Origin: Hordeum vulgare subsp. vulgare | Taxonomy: Eukaryota > Streptophyta > Magnoliopsida > Poales > Poaceae | DNA length: 64,000 bases | Reading direction: 5' to 3' | Assembly (NCBI RefSeq): GCF_904849725.1 | Contig: NC_058522.1 | Span: forward strand, 236,939,084-237,003,083 | Part shown: positions 38,174 to 49,330 of the stretch, one piece after another | Numbering within the stretch: the first letter of the stretch is position 1 | Layout of the letters: each line of letters starts with the position of its first letter | Position numbers and translations under genes: made by a program | Notes under the pieces: model-generated | Told to the model about the DNA's origin: nothing | Database searches by the model: none | The model's input: only the letters and a program-made list of their open reading frames with translations

Positions 38174-39695
38174 TGATACATCTCCAATGTATCGATAAGT
38201 TATGAAGTATTCGTGCCTACTTTCTACAACTTTCATATACTTTTGGCAACATTATATATTATTTTTAGGACTAACTTACTTATCGAGTGCATAGTTCTAG
38301 TTCGTGTTTTTGTGTGTTTTTTGTTTTGTAGAAAATCCATATCAAACGAAGCCAAAATGTGATAAAATTTACGGAGGTTTTTTTGGAATATATGTGAATT
38401 TTGGGGATAAGAATCAACGCAAGACTATGCTCGAGGGGCCCAAAAGCTAAAAAGTTGCCGCGGGGGGGGGGGGGACGCCCTAATAACTTGTGGCCCCCTT
38501 TAAGTCGATTGGTACCCTTCTTTCGCCGCAAGAAAGACAATTTTTTGATATATGTTCCCTCAAAATTTCAGCTCGATCAGAGGTACGGATCTCTGCATAT
38601 TTAAGAAATGTTGAAGGGCCCAAAAATAACAACAAAAAACAATAGAGAAACAGAGAGAGAGATCCAATCTCGGAGGGGCTATCGCCCCTCCGGGATCCAT
38701 CGAGGCCAAGGACCAGAGGGGAGAACCTCTCCCCATATAGGGATATCCCATGGAGGAGTAAGCATAAGGGGGGAGACTCCATCCCTCTCTCTCCCGGTGG
38801 CGTCGGAGTGCCGACGGAGGAACCATCGCCGAAGGGATCATCTTCATCAACATCACCGTCTTCATCACCTTCCCTCATGTCTTTTCAGCTTTCCACTCTC
38901 CCTCACCCCTGTGTAATCCCCTACCTGAATATGGTTTTCTGTGCCACATATTATTAATCAATGCTGTGTTGCCATCCTATGATGTTTGGATAGATTTATG
39001 TTGTCCTTTGGGTTGTTTGACGATCTTGATTGGTTTGCGTGTATGTTTCATTTTGGAGATGTACTATGGTGCCCTATGTGCCACGCACATGTGAGGGAAT
39101 CCATATTGTAGGGTGTTATAGTACATTCATGATTCTCTTATAGTGGGTGGCTAGAGTTACAGAAGCTTACACCCGAGTAAGAGGGTTGTTGCGTATGGGA
39201 GTAGAGGGGACTTGATGTTTCATGAAATGGTTGGTTTTACCTTAATGATTTCTAGTAGTTGCGGATGCTTTCTAGAGGTCCAATCATAAGTTCATATGAT
39301 CCATGTACGGAAAGTATGTTAGCTCATGGCTCTTTCTCATATAAAATTGCAAGAATGATTGCTCATCTTGTTTTAAATTGCCCGAGACGATTCTGCACAC
39401 CACACCATCATTATTCTACACCCGCTATTTGAAATATATTGTGATATATTCTAACTCTGTTTAGTGAAACAACTATTTTTCATATTTTACTTCTCCAATA
39501 TCATGCAAAGCTATCATATTTATACCCACAACACCATTTTATTTCTCGTTACTAGCGAGAAGCAAACGCTCGGTGTGCGTACGATCCTATCGGTGGCAGA
39601 TAGGACTTGAGAGAATATTGATCATACCAACTCCTAACTTACCACTTCCATCTTTGGAAAGTGCTACGATGATTCCTTGCACTTGGGGATTATCA
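38174..39695 (+). repeat. F1 3' LTR
   Basis: 1,522 bp, TGATACATCTCC...GGGGATTATCA. It includes a 13-G homopolymer at 38,462-38,474. Confidence 0.85.
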
Positions 39696-39993
39696 GCGCC
39701 GTGTTGGCTTGGCGCTACCTCGTCTGGTCTCTAGTCTCGCTCCGAAGCTTCGAGGTCTTACTTTTTTCCAGAAAAAATCATCAAAAAGTTTTGTTGTATA
39801 TGTACTTTATTTGGTACCAACTTTCTGAAAAGGCAAAAACACAGAGAAAACAACAACTCGCACTAGGCACTGGGTTAATTGGTTTGTTCCCAAAAATATA
39901 CGGAACATCATATAAATGCATATAAAGCATCCAAGAATGATAATATAATAGCATGGAATAATAATAAAATATAAATATGTTGGAGACGTATCA
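39696..39993 (-). repeat. S2 right (5') LTR, part 2
   Basis: Remainder of the LTR interrupted by F1, ending with the reverse complement of the TG start (GGAGACGTATCA) at 39,993. Confidence 0.75.
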
Positions 39994-40544
39994 ACAGCCA
40001 GGAGTTTAGGTTCTTTAGATGGAGTCTCGTAAAGAGCGGGAGCGCAACAATGGTCTCAGTACGGGGCTCGGTGATGTAGAACCATTCACGTTGCCACATC
40101 TTCACCATCTCCACAAAGGTACCCATCAGCCACACCACCTTCTCGTGTTTGCTGATCATCACCACACCGCATTCCGCGAGGTCACCCCTTTCTGCCACTG
40201 CCACTCTTCGGCTTCAGCAGAAGATGTTCAGAAACATGCGAATATGTCGAGATCCTTAAGAAGGCTTCATACACCGTAATAAAGGCAGCGAGGTGGAACC
40301 CAGACCTCGCACGAGGTGGGAGATGAAGTTGACCCGCTCCCCGCCTTCGAGAGTGGAGATGCGTTGATTGGGCTATGGCACTCCGTAGGGAGCACCCGCG
40401 CGAATATATCCCACTGGACACAGCTCATCGATGGTGGCGAGGTCCACCTTTGAAGGGCCCCATAGCCCATTTGGTCCCGCATCCACCATTGAGATGGAAA
40501 GGCTTGGGCAGGGATGACTGTAGTCACTACAGACGGAGGGTGTT
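39994..40544 (-). pseudogene. R2 antisense ORF relic (plant gypsy-type transposon protein family)
   Basis: On the strand opposite to R2, a decayed coding region starts near a Met at 40,527 and runs left. Recognisable blocks are GFHLAAFITVYEAFL (about 40,260-40,310) and GTFVEMVKMWQREWFYITEP (about 40,060-40,120). I know this pattern from the putative gypsy-type transposon family (PF04195-type) found in Tat/Retand elements. Frameshifts near 40,400 and 40,200 split it, and S2 cuts it at 39,994. A TATA box on the same strand lies 67 bp upstream of the Met. Its role in the element life cycle is not known to me. Confidence 0.6.
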
Positions 40545-40593
40545 TAGATATGGAGCAGTGAGGAAGCGTCAGGAAAGGATTAACCCCCTAGGG

Positions 40594-40603
40594 CCTTTAT
40601 AGG
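40594..40603 (-). promoter_or_regulatory. TATA box for the R2 antisense ORF
   Basis: The minus strand reads GCCTATAAAGG, 67 bp before the ATG at 40,527. It points away from the R2 3' LTR promoter and into the antisense ORF. Confidence 0.5.
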
Positions 40604-40604
40604 C

Positions 40605-40900
40605 TGGCAGAAAGATGAACGGTCCCCTTAACCATGTCGGTGAAATCTCCATGTTTTGGGTGGATTGAGCTGATGTGGACGCGTGGGGTATAATACTTGA
40701 TTGATGATATCCTTGAATCACAAGGAATGATCTATGTTTTGATATGACGCGCCAAGAGTCGCCTCGAACCGCGGTTCGAGTAAGTTATGACCGGTAGGCA
40801 TGATTTCATTAGTATGAAAACTCAGAAAAAGTTGAAGACTAAACAAGATTATCCGACGAAGATCCTCTTGCTCGGCATTGAAGACTAGTTTGGGGACTAC
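40605..40900 (+). other. R2 internal 3' end
   Basis: Non-coding tail of R2 between the antisense promoter and the 3' LTR. It ends in the tract-like agtttggggactac immediately before the LTR (40,887-40,900). Confidence 0.55.
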
Positions 40901-41390
40901 TGAGGGATTACTGGACTAAGGGTTCCCATCCGAGGTGGTTTAGTCCATCGGCCAAACTGGGGGGCCATGAGGGAGAAGGACTTTGGAGGGCTTATAAAAA
41001 AGCATGGATACTTCAAACCGTGTCAAAGGCTCGACAGGCACTCCAGGGAAAGGATGATTCGTTCGGCATGTAATCTATAGATGGTAAACGATATTCAGGT
41101 AAGCCCAAATACCCCTAGTGCCTATATAAACGTGGGGTTTATCCCGTAGAGGATACCCATAGACACAATTTACAACCCGTACGGTTTAGCCAACAATCTC
41201 ACGATCTCGAGGTAGATCAACTGTGTAATTATCACAACATCAATACAACAAGAGCAGGACGTAGGGCTTTATCTCCATCAACAGGGCCCGAACCTGGGTA
41301 AGAACATCATCTTCCTTGTCTCTTGTTACCCTCAACCCAATATCACAGCTCGGCCCCCCTATCCGAGATCTGCTGGTTTTGAGAGCGATA
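40901..41390 (+). repeat. R2 3' LTR
   Basis: 490 bp, starting TGAGGGATTACTGG, with CCTATATAAAC near 41,121 as TATA box. It ends at 41,390 and is followed by cccac. Confidence 0.8.
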
Positions 41391-41725
41391 CCCACAAGGC
41401 ATCAGGGCGCACCTATCCACCTGGGCATGCTTTGTTGCCTTGATGTCTCCTCATCTCTTGTCTAGTCTCCTTGCCAAGCTACCAGGGTCTGTTTTGACCA
41501 ATAAAAAATCTTCAAAAAGTTCCGTAGCGTTTGGCCTTCGTTTGGTACTGATTTCCTGGAAAACAAAAAACAAGAAGAAAACAACAACTGGCACTTGGCA
41601 GTGAGTTAACAGGTTAGTTCCCAAAAATGATAACAAGTAACATATAATTTCATATAAAGTATCCAAGATTGATAATATAATAGCACAGAACAATAAAAAA
41701 TTATCGATAAATTGGAAACGTATCA
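41391..41725 (-). repeat. Outer Athila-type LTR (S0), segment B
   Basis: It resumes the LTR broken at 2,505 and ends in the reverse complement of the TG start (AAACGTATCA) at 41,725. Confidence 0.75.
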
Positions 41726-41976
41726 CCATCCCCAAGCTCAATTCTTGCTCGTCCTCGAGTAGATAAATGATAAAAACAGATTTTTTTTGATGTGACATGC
41801 TACCTAACATGTAATATCTTTTAATTATGAGCTTGAGGAACAATGAACTAATTGATATCAACATAATAATATCTGTCAACATAAGAAGCATGATCTTTCA
41901 TATTCGAAATATACGATCCTTAAAGAATGTTATTCCCTACTCATTTTCTCATATTAGCATGGCATGACTCCGTCTT
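41726..41976 (-). other. S0 internal 3' end with polypurine tract
   Basis: Directly after the LTR the minus strand reads gagcttggggatgg, the family's polypurine tract, with ctcgaggacgagcaaga upstream of it. This identifies S0's LTR as a 3' LTR. It is cut at 41,976. Confidence 0.7.
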
Positions 41977-42714
41977 TGGTAAGTCTCCAACATATCTATA
42001 ATTTATGAATTATTCATGCCATGTTTACAATAATTTTATATGATTTTGGTATGATTTTATTAGAACTAACCCGAACTGACGCTGTTTTTAGCAGAACTAC
42101 CGTGGTATTCTTTTTGTGTAGAAATAAAAGTTCTCGGAATGGGCTGAAACTTTATGGAGAATATTTTTGGAAAATATAAAAAATACTGGAGCAAAAAGAT
42201 ACCGGAGAGGAGTCCCGACGCAGTCACATGCCTAGGGGGCGCGCCCTCACCAAGGGCGCCCCCCCGTGGCTTGTGGGTCCCTCAGGAGTCCCCTTGACGT
42301 GAGACAAGCGCTAAAATTCCTATAAATCCCCAAAACCCAGAAAGAAATCTTGATCAGGAGTTCCACCACCGCTAGCCTCCAGAGCCACGAAAAACCAATC
42401 GGGAGCCCGTTTTGACACCCTGCCGGAGGGGGAAACCATCACCGGAGGCCACCTTCATCATCCCGACGGTCTCCATGATGAGGACGAAATATTTCAACCT
42501 CGGGGCTGAGGGTATGTACGAGTAGCTATGTGTTTGATCTCTCTCTCTCTCTCTCGTGTTCTTGATATGGCATGAATCATATGGAGTTTTCTCCTCTCTA
42601 TCTTCTTGTGATGAATTGAGTTTTCCCTTCAAAGTTTTCTTATCGGATTGTGTATTTAAGGATTTGAGAACACTTGATGTATGTCTTGCGATGGGATATC
42701 CGTGGTGACAATGG
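41977..42714 (+). repeat. Plus-strand Gypsy LTR fragment
   Basis: Starts TGGTAAGTCTCCAAC, similar to the TGATACGTCTCC group but a distinct subfamily. It contains a CT microsatellite at 42,538-42,555 and is truncated at 42,714 by the RX LTR. The remainder is not found to the right. Confidence 0.65.
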
Positions 42715-43360
42715 TGTCGGCGTTGCTAGGTCGACACCTATGGGAATCAACGTGATACCCTTGTGATCGTAGGGCGGGGAAAGACAAAGTCAAGAGCAGA
42801 TCTAATGATCAACACCCGGCAAGCCTTTTTACCCAGGTTCGGGCCGCTTACACGTAAAACCCTACATCTTGCTCGTCTGATCGTATTAAGTGTTTTGTTG
42901 TTCGTTACAGTGATGATAACCGTCTTCTTGGCCAATCTCCAAAGAGTCCAACCCCTTGTGAATGAGCTAAGGGCCTCCTTTTATAGGCAAATGGGTCGGT
43001 GGCACAGTGACAAGGGCGGTCGCCCTCAAGTGCCTAGCCTCGTCGTCTCGGCAAGGGGGCTTCCCGGGTCCTTGGGTATTCATCCTGGCAAGGAAGCTTG
43101 CCGGGGGCTTTTGTTGTCGTCCCGGCAAGGGAGGTTTGCCGAGGCCTCGTTGCTGGTGAGTTCATCCCCCCCATGAAACGGGCATGGCCTTGGTTATCCT
43201 CCTGGCAAGGCAGGCTTGCCGGGGCCTTGGTAATCTTGGGGATGCATATTGTTCGGACTCTGCCACGCCCTACCGTCAGCGGCTCTTTGCGCCCGTGCAT
43301 AAGTCTGGGGCACTAGGGACCCCTGTCTTCAGTGCACCGATAGAGCCCCCGGGCCTGGGC
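42715..43360 (-). repeat. RX 3' LTR
   Basis: On the minus strand it contains GCCTATAAAAGGAGGCC (TATA at about 42,977-42,988) and a phrase, ccgaacctgggtaaa, seen in R1 and R2 LTRs too. The plus-strand left edge is TGTCGG at 42,715; the right edge is uncertain. Confidence 0.5.
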
Positions 43361-43571
43361 CACACATGCGCGTGGAGCGTTGTTGGGTCAGGCCCAAAGA
43401 GGTGCATGGTCCTTCGTGGCTGAATCTGTTGGCGGTTGCCTTAACCCACGCCGCACATTGATCATGCGGAGTGGGGAGTTGTGCATGCAGTGGCCGAGAC
43501 GGCCGCGAGCGAGGGAAACAGTTGGTAGAGCAGGCAAAGGGTCGGCCCGCGTCCCCATAAGAAGGGGAAAT

Positions 43572-46500
43572 ATGAGCTCTCCTAGCCCATTGTTCCCAGT
43601 CCTTTTCCAATCTCAAACGCAGTCGCCGTCGCCACCCTCTGCTAGAGCTTCCCCACGCCTCCCCTTCCTCCCTGTAGTTCCGCTTCGGGCGACAGCGTTC
43701 ATCCTCTGCCGTCGTTATGCCGCCGAAGGCTTCTGGGGAAAGGGTGCTGCCTCGGAGAAGGAGTACGCCTTCTTCCCCAAGGGCCTGGACATGGCCACTC
43801 TGAAGAGCCGCTACCAGATCATGTGGGCTGCCGAGACGAAGGTGCATCCGGCCACCGTGGGGCTCCCTGGGATGGGAAGTGGGGGCCGGACCAGTTCCCC
43901 TTCTTCACGAATTATATCTTCTCCGGGCTTTGCCCGCCATACTCAGAGTTCTTCCTCGGCCTCATGCACACCTATGGCTTCCGCCTACTCAACTTTACTC
44001 CGAACGTAGTGACGTGCATGTCCATCTTCGTGCACCTTTGTGAGAACTTCGTCGGGATCACCCCCAACACAGCTCTCTTCTGCCACTACTTTGCTTCTCG
44101 CATCCAGGGCGGGGAGGGCCTTTCGGGCTCCATCGCCTGGGTCCCAAGGACTGGGCGCAAGGAGGCCTACCTGGGAGGTACCCTTCGCGAGAAGTGGGAT
44201 GAGTGGCGGGGGAAGTGGTGCTGGATTCGTCAGGAGGGATATCCGCCCTGTTGCAAGCCCAGGACCTCCAGGATTGGGTCCCGGGGAGAGGTCTGGAGCG
44301 AATTGTTCCCTGACAACGATAAGCTGACCATCGCTACCACCAGGATCGTGTGTCTTAGGGAAACGGGGTTGACGATGGAGATCGTGGATGCCGATTTCAT
44401 TTGTAGGCGCATCGCCCCCCCTCCAGTACAGGGGAGGGATGCCGGCTTCGGCCATCGCAAATGCGGTGGATGTCATGCGACTGCGACCGGGGGTGAACAA
44501 CGATCTAACGGCCATGGAGCTTGGGTACTTCTGCCAGAAGTTGTTCAGTTCTGAGCTGAAGATCCGGCTGCCGCAGGGGGTCCTCCCGTGGTGCAACAGC
44601 TCGGCCCTGAGCAGCCTCACGGCGATGATGCCGAATTGTGATGCCCACGGCGTGGCCGCAACCTGGCTTTAGCCCGCAGCGTAGGTGGTCTCGTCCTTCT
44701 TCGACGGATTGTCGGAGGTCTCCATCCGGGAAGAAAAAGGTCGCGTCCACGAAACCACTGCCGAGGAAGAGGCGCACATCGCCCTCCGGATGGAGGAGCA
44801 TACCCTCGCCCTTGGGGCTAGGCGCGCGGGCTCCCATGGCAGGGAAGCGACTGGCGGAGAGGCGCCACCACAAGCAAAGCTCACCGGGGTTCCGGCACTT
44901 CGGCTGTCGGTGCCTGTCCAGAAGAACGGACGTCTGCCGCTGGGACGCAGGAGGGGAAGGAGGAGATGGAGGAGTGCTTGGTCCATGAAATTCCAAGCGA
45001 GTGCTCCGTCGCGTCGGCTCCAACATCCCGGCCCGGCAAAGTCCGCCTGCCGGGCCCGCCAAATGTCCGAGGGCAGTGCCCCCTTCGGTGGGTGCTGGAG
45101 CGGAGGTCGATTATGATATCTCGATTTTGAGCTCGGAAGAGGAGGACGACGAGTAAGAGTTCGACCTTCCATCCCCCCCTCACTCTTGCTTGCTTGGTGT
45201 TTTTGCTCACTTGGTGTCGTCGCTCGTTCGCAGGGACACCCATATGCTAGACCAAAGGTCGGTGAAGAGGGCTAGGGCGTCAGCCCCCGACGAGCCGTCG
45301 GCGCGAGCGGACACATCGGCTAGCGAGGTGCCTCCCTCAAGCCCCAAGCGCACGGTCGAGGGCGATCCCTTGGTGGATATCGACGCGTCGGCAATGAGGT
45401 GCCCCCGGTGGGTGCCATGGAGCGAGGCACAAACAACCACTTGGCGAATGCCTCAGAAGCTCCGTCGGCGCCTTCGGCCACTCTCTTGCCCAGCCCCGTC
45501 AAAGCCCCCAGCGTGCATCGCCTGAGCCTGTGGTGCTTGAGGACGAGCCCCCGGCAATGGACGTCGCTGGGGAGGGGCAGCTACCATCCACCAGCAGGAG
45601 GGCGGTGAGCGCCTACCTGGGAGCATCCGCAAGTTGGGTCTTGAGCTTTCTTCTTGATTAACTTGTCTGATTTCGACCATTCCTTTTCTTTTCGTGGCCC
45701 ACAGATCCTTCTCCCATGGAGGAGATGGACGTCGACGTCGTGGTTACGAAGGTTTCCCGCAAAGCGGTGGCTGAGGCCTCCGACGCCATGGTGCGCGAGG
45801 CTACCCACGAGGAGAGGGAGCAGGAGCAGGATATCTAGGATCCTGCAGAGGGGCCCGTTGAAGGCCCGGAGGCGTGCGCTGACGATTCTCTGTCTGTAGG
45901 GGGCGGGGAGACAACCAAGAGCGAGGAATCCCATCCCACCAACGGGGACGTAGGCTGCGGTCAGCCCCCAATCCCGAGGATATTCTGTGCAGCGCGTACC
46001 TCCATGTTGGCAAGGAGATGTTCGTCGGCCCACCGGGGCCGGAGCGATCGAGGGTCTTGGTGGAGGGGGAGAGCGTTGATACGGAGGTTTTCGTCGGCAT
46101 TGGCCCCGACGCCCTGGTGGGGCTGGAGACCGGCGGCGGAAAACTCAGCAAGGAGAAGCTCTTCCTCTCTTTGAGAGACCATGTCAGCCAGCTCCAAGCC
46201 TTGTACCGCGTAAGGAGGGAGAAGTTGGAATCTCGGGAGGCGGTCATCAAGGCGGCGGAGGAGGCATTTGAGAAGCGTTTCGAAGAAACGCGAGCTCATT
46301 CCGACGTGGCTTACTAGGCGCTGCAGGGCGAGCGCGAGAAACTCAAGGCCGAAGATCAAGCGCTCAACCTTCGGTCGGACAACGTCCGGAAATAGGAGGA
46401 AGAGTCTCGGCGCCGAACCGCAGCCTAGGAAGCCCACCTCACCAACATCCGGATCAGCCTGGAAGATCATGAGAAGGAGATTGCCGCCCGTGAGCAGGCG

Positions 46501-47368
46501 CTCAGCGAGGGGCTCCGCGCCAAAGACGAGGAGCTCGAGAAACTGGTGGCGCAGCATACTCAGGAGCTGGTGGACCAGTTCAAGACCGACCTCGATGCCC
46601 AGGCTTTGGAGTGCACCGGCAAGCGCTAGGAGGTCACTGATCGAGCGTCTGCCGCCCAAGTCGCCAAGGATGGGCTCACCGGGATGGTGAAAGAGCTCGA
46701 GGAAGAGCTCGATGGCCTCCGTGATAAGGTGTCGGTGCTTTCCCTCCGCGTGGGACAATGCCCTCGCCAGCTTGAAGGATGCTGAGGCCGCTGCGACTGA
46801 CAAGGCCACCCAGCTTCGTAGAGCCAATGCCTCCCTGGACGCCCTGCGGACCAAATTGACCTCCATGGAGGAGGCACTCAAGGAGGGAGTAGTCCGAGAC
46901 GAGGATTTGACTCGGAGGCTCCAGGTCGCGGCGGAACAGCTTGACGCTGCTTATGTCGACCACGACAAGTACGTGAAGGTCGTCAAGTTGTGGACGGGGC
47001 GCCTTGTTAACGCCGCGTCCGCCATCGCCGATCAGCTGGCCAGCTTGGATCTTGAAGGCCCCGGGCATGCTCCTTCTCCGGGGGCTCCTCCGAGCGTCAA
47101 TTTGGCCTTGTACTTCAAGAGTCTGACCGATGCCCTGAAGCGTCTCCAAACTGATGAGACGACCTGGCTCGCAAGCGAGGCCCGGCGGCTGTGCCGGAAT
47201 GTCCTCCTCAAAGTGCTCACCAAGCTGGCGTACAGGAACCCCGATTTGAATATCTCCATGGTACACGTGCCGAAGGACGTGGACCCCAAGCCCATCGAGG
47301 AGAAGTTTATGCCTGTCATTGACAGGATAGACAAAGTTAAGAGGGTGCAAGGTCCACGTCAGGACTAG
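43572..47368 (+). pseudogene. RX antisense ORF, broken (gypsy-type transposon protein with coiled-coil tail)
   Basis: It runs opposite to RX pol. The N-terminal domain starts at Met 43,572 and shows GFWGKGAASEKEYAFFPK and MATLKSRYQIMWAAE (43,730-43,835). After a frameshift it continues at 43,830-44,500 with DQFPFFTNYIFSGLCPPYSE, MHTYGFRLLNFTPN and REKWDEWRGKWCWI, a PF04195-type pattern. Between 45,960 and 47,368 it becomes a long coiled coil (LSLRDHVSQLQALYRVRREK; EREKLKAEDQAL), ending in ALYFKSLTDALKRLQTDE and HVPKDVDPKPIEEKFMPV. Stops at 46,315, 46,393, 46,426 and 46,627 and several frameshifts break it. The last 219 codons (46,712-47,368) are open. Minus-strand frames of up to 306 codons here are shadows of the coiled coil. 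Confidence 0.65.
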
Positions 47369-48145
47369 CCCCCGTGCTCCTCGTTATTGTAATCTATGCT
47401 TCAAACATTGTTATTTGTAGTATACTCGGTGCTCCGTTTGGGAAAGTAGTGTTGCCTTTCCTCTATTGCCCCCTTTTCTCTTTCTTGCGATACTTTGTCG
47501 GGGGCCGTCATTACCGGCAGGATGTTCAGCTCCCTTCCGGGCCATGTCGTGGGCCGCCGCGCATGCTTTTTACAAAAGAGGTATGCTGGACAAGCCACCT
47601 TGGTTGTTGACCGCGCTTCGAGGCGACCTCTAGGAGGCTAGTGACAGTGATCCCCAACGCACATGTTTTTCCACTTGAGAGAAAACGAGGGTGTTTTAGA
47701 GAGGAGAGGAGTGTACTCACCCAATCACTTACCGAACGACTTACTCAAAGTGTTCGCAACTTATCTATCGGTTGCGTTTACTTTTTTCGGCTTTGAGTGG
47801 GTTATCTTGACTCTTACTGCTGCCGTGGGCGTCCCCACTATCTTATGTGGGCGTCCCCACTATCTCCCCCCCGACAAACCTGTGCGAGGGGTTATACCCG
47901 TCTTTCAAAGGAAAGAATAGAGGGAAAATATCGGCCGGGGCTATGGTACCCTTGTTAGCTCATGCGTTTCACAAACTCATAGATGCATGCATGTTTTTTA
48001 TCATGAGGATCTATATGATGATGCGGAACGCTATGCTTTATTTGAATGCGCTCAGGGTCTTCGCCTCGCTTTGTACAAAGGATTACATGCAACTTCGGCA
48101 AGACTTGTACAAAAGGTGGTCGCCGGTTAGCCCGGCAACCTCTCC
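47369..48145. other. RX spacer between antisense ORF and pol end
   Basis: No domain in either strand. A 19-bp direct duplication is visible at 47,827-47,864 (gtgggcgtccccactatct with one flank change). Confidence 0.5.
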
Positions 48146-49330
48146 CTACGGGTAGAACTTTTGAAGATGCTCTATGTTACAGGAATTGCTCACCAGTAAG
48201 CCATCTTCGGTCTCCAGGCAGACAGCGCCGGGCCTGGTGACTCGCACTACCCGATATGGGCCTTCCCACTTCGGCGTCAACTTGTTGGTATTTTTGGCCG
48301 ACTGAACGTGCCTAAGAACAAGGTCGCCTTACTCAAAACTTCTGGCTCGTACCTTGCGGCTATGATAGCGGAGCGAGGCTTGCTGGTAGCGAGAGGCTCG
48401 CACAGCTTCCTGAATCCGGGTTTCCTCGAGGAGGACTGTGTCGTCTGGAAGCAATTGCTCTTTCTCCAGCTCATCATAAGCGAGCACCCAAGGTGACCCA
48501 TAAGTGAGTTTCGTGGGAAGAACTGCTTCTGCACCATAGACCAGGGAGAATGGTGTGTGTCCAGTGGCTCGATTTGGAGTCGTTCTGATCGACCAAAGAA
48601 CTTCCGGCAGTTCATAAATACAATGCTTTCCATGCTTGTGTAGCTTGTCGAAAGTTCTGGTCTTGAGCCCGCGCAGTACCTCGGCATTTGCTCTTTCAGC
48701 TTGAACGTTGCTTCTTGGGTGACGACGGAAGCGAAGCATATTTTGCTGCCAAGGTCCTGGGCATATTGCATGAAGATACGGCTCGTGAACTGGGTGCCAT
48801 TGTCGGGGATGACCATGTTCGGGACACCAAAGCGACAGACTATCCCCTTGAAGAACTTGACGGCTGACTGCGATGTTACCCTTCTCACTGACTCCACTTC
48901 TGGCCACTCTGTGAACTTGTCGATTGCGATATACAAGTACTCAAAGCCCCCGGCAGCGCGGGGGAAGGGCCCGAGGATATCGAACCCCCACACCGAGAAT
49001 TTCCACGAGAGAGGGATTGTTTGGAGAGCTTGCGCTGGCTGATGAAGCTTTCTCGAATGGAACTGGCACGCTTCACACTTGGTTACTAGTGCAGTTGAAT
49101 CCTGGAGTGCTGTGGTTCAGAAGAAACCTTGCCGGAACGCCTTGCCGGCAAGGGCCCTTGACCCTATGTGGGATCCACATATTCCTCCGTGTATTTCGGT
49201 CAATAGCTCCAGTCCTTCCTCCTGGGGGATGCACTTTAGCTTCACACCGTTCAGTTGTCTCTTGTAGAGGGCATCATCCATGAATTGGTACATGCTTTAC
49301 TGGTGGGCTATTTTTTCTGCTTCTTCGGGT
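48146..49330 (-). pseudogene. RX Gypsy integrase, broken
   Basis: Minus-strand integrase of Tat/Retand type. In order: HHCC zinc-binding region (ICGSHIGSRALAGKAF and CEACQFHSRK, about 49,200-49,050), then the catalytic core with WGFDILGPFPRA (first Asp), VIPDNGTQFTSRIF (second Asp) and VQAERANAEVLRGLK (Glu). It continues with VLWSIRTTPNRATGHTPFSL, and after a frameshift near 48,330 the C-terminal domain WEGPYRVVRVTRPGAV. The stop is at 48,146-48,148. Another frameshift lies near 48,715. The DDE residues are intact although the frame is not. Sequence to 49,540 is upstream pol. Confidence 0.85.

Larger units (their letters stand above)
33252..39695 (+). mobile_element. F1: non-coding Athila-type LTR retrotransposon
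   Basis: A two-LTR element of 6.4 kb inserted in the S2 right LTR. LTRs are 33,252-34,745 and 38,174-39,695. Primer site tggcgccgttgacgggga (34,756-34,773) and polypurine tract aagcttggggatgc (38,160-38,173). Flanks gatcc and gcgcc match at only three of five positions, so the TSD is weak. A sampled 140 bp of the LTR pair differs at about 12 percent, so it is old. The internal 3.4 kb has no ORF with a domain. The host LTR rejoins correctly on both sides. Confidence 0.85.
9704..39993. mobile_element. S2: rearranged Athila-type element with inverted outer LTRs
   Basis: The left end is a plus-strand LTR start (TGATACGTCTCC at 9,704). The right end is a minus-strand LTR start (reverse complement, ending 39,993). 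Internal sequence at about 29,340-32,066 is minus-strand and has a primer site next to the right LTR, so the right LTR is a normal 5' LTR and the left LTR is inverted and shortened. Flanks gtgct and acagc do not match, so there is no TSD. Later insertions are the solo LTR plus Copia element in the left LTR and F1 in the right LTR. The layout could come from self-integration or from two insertions joined by deletion. Confidence 0.55.
2506..41390 (+). mobile_element. R2: Retand-like Gypsy element carrying most inner insertions
   Basis: Plus-strand LTR element with LTRs of about 485-490 bp: 5' LTR at 2,506-2,530 plus 9,231-9,695, 3' LTR at 40,901-41,390. After the 5' LTR comes the primer-site-like start ttggtgct (9,696-9,703). 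Flanking repeats tccac/cccac differ at one base. Only about 0.9 kb of internal sequence survives (39,994-40,900), holding an antisense ORF relic, so gag-pol is gone. R1 sits inside the 5' LTR and S2 sits directly behind the primer site. Clade assignment rests on the primer-site region and the antisense ORF, both typical of Tat/Retand elements. Confidence 0.7.

Noticed and set aside
45961..47350. Minus-strand frames of 306 and 224 codons
   Set aside because: They are the complement of the coiled-coil antisense ORF, whose biased codons keep the opposite strand open. No domain of their own.
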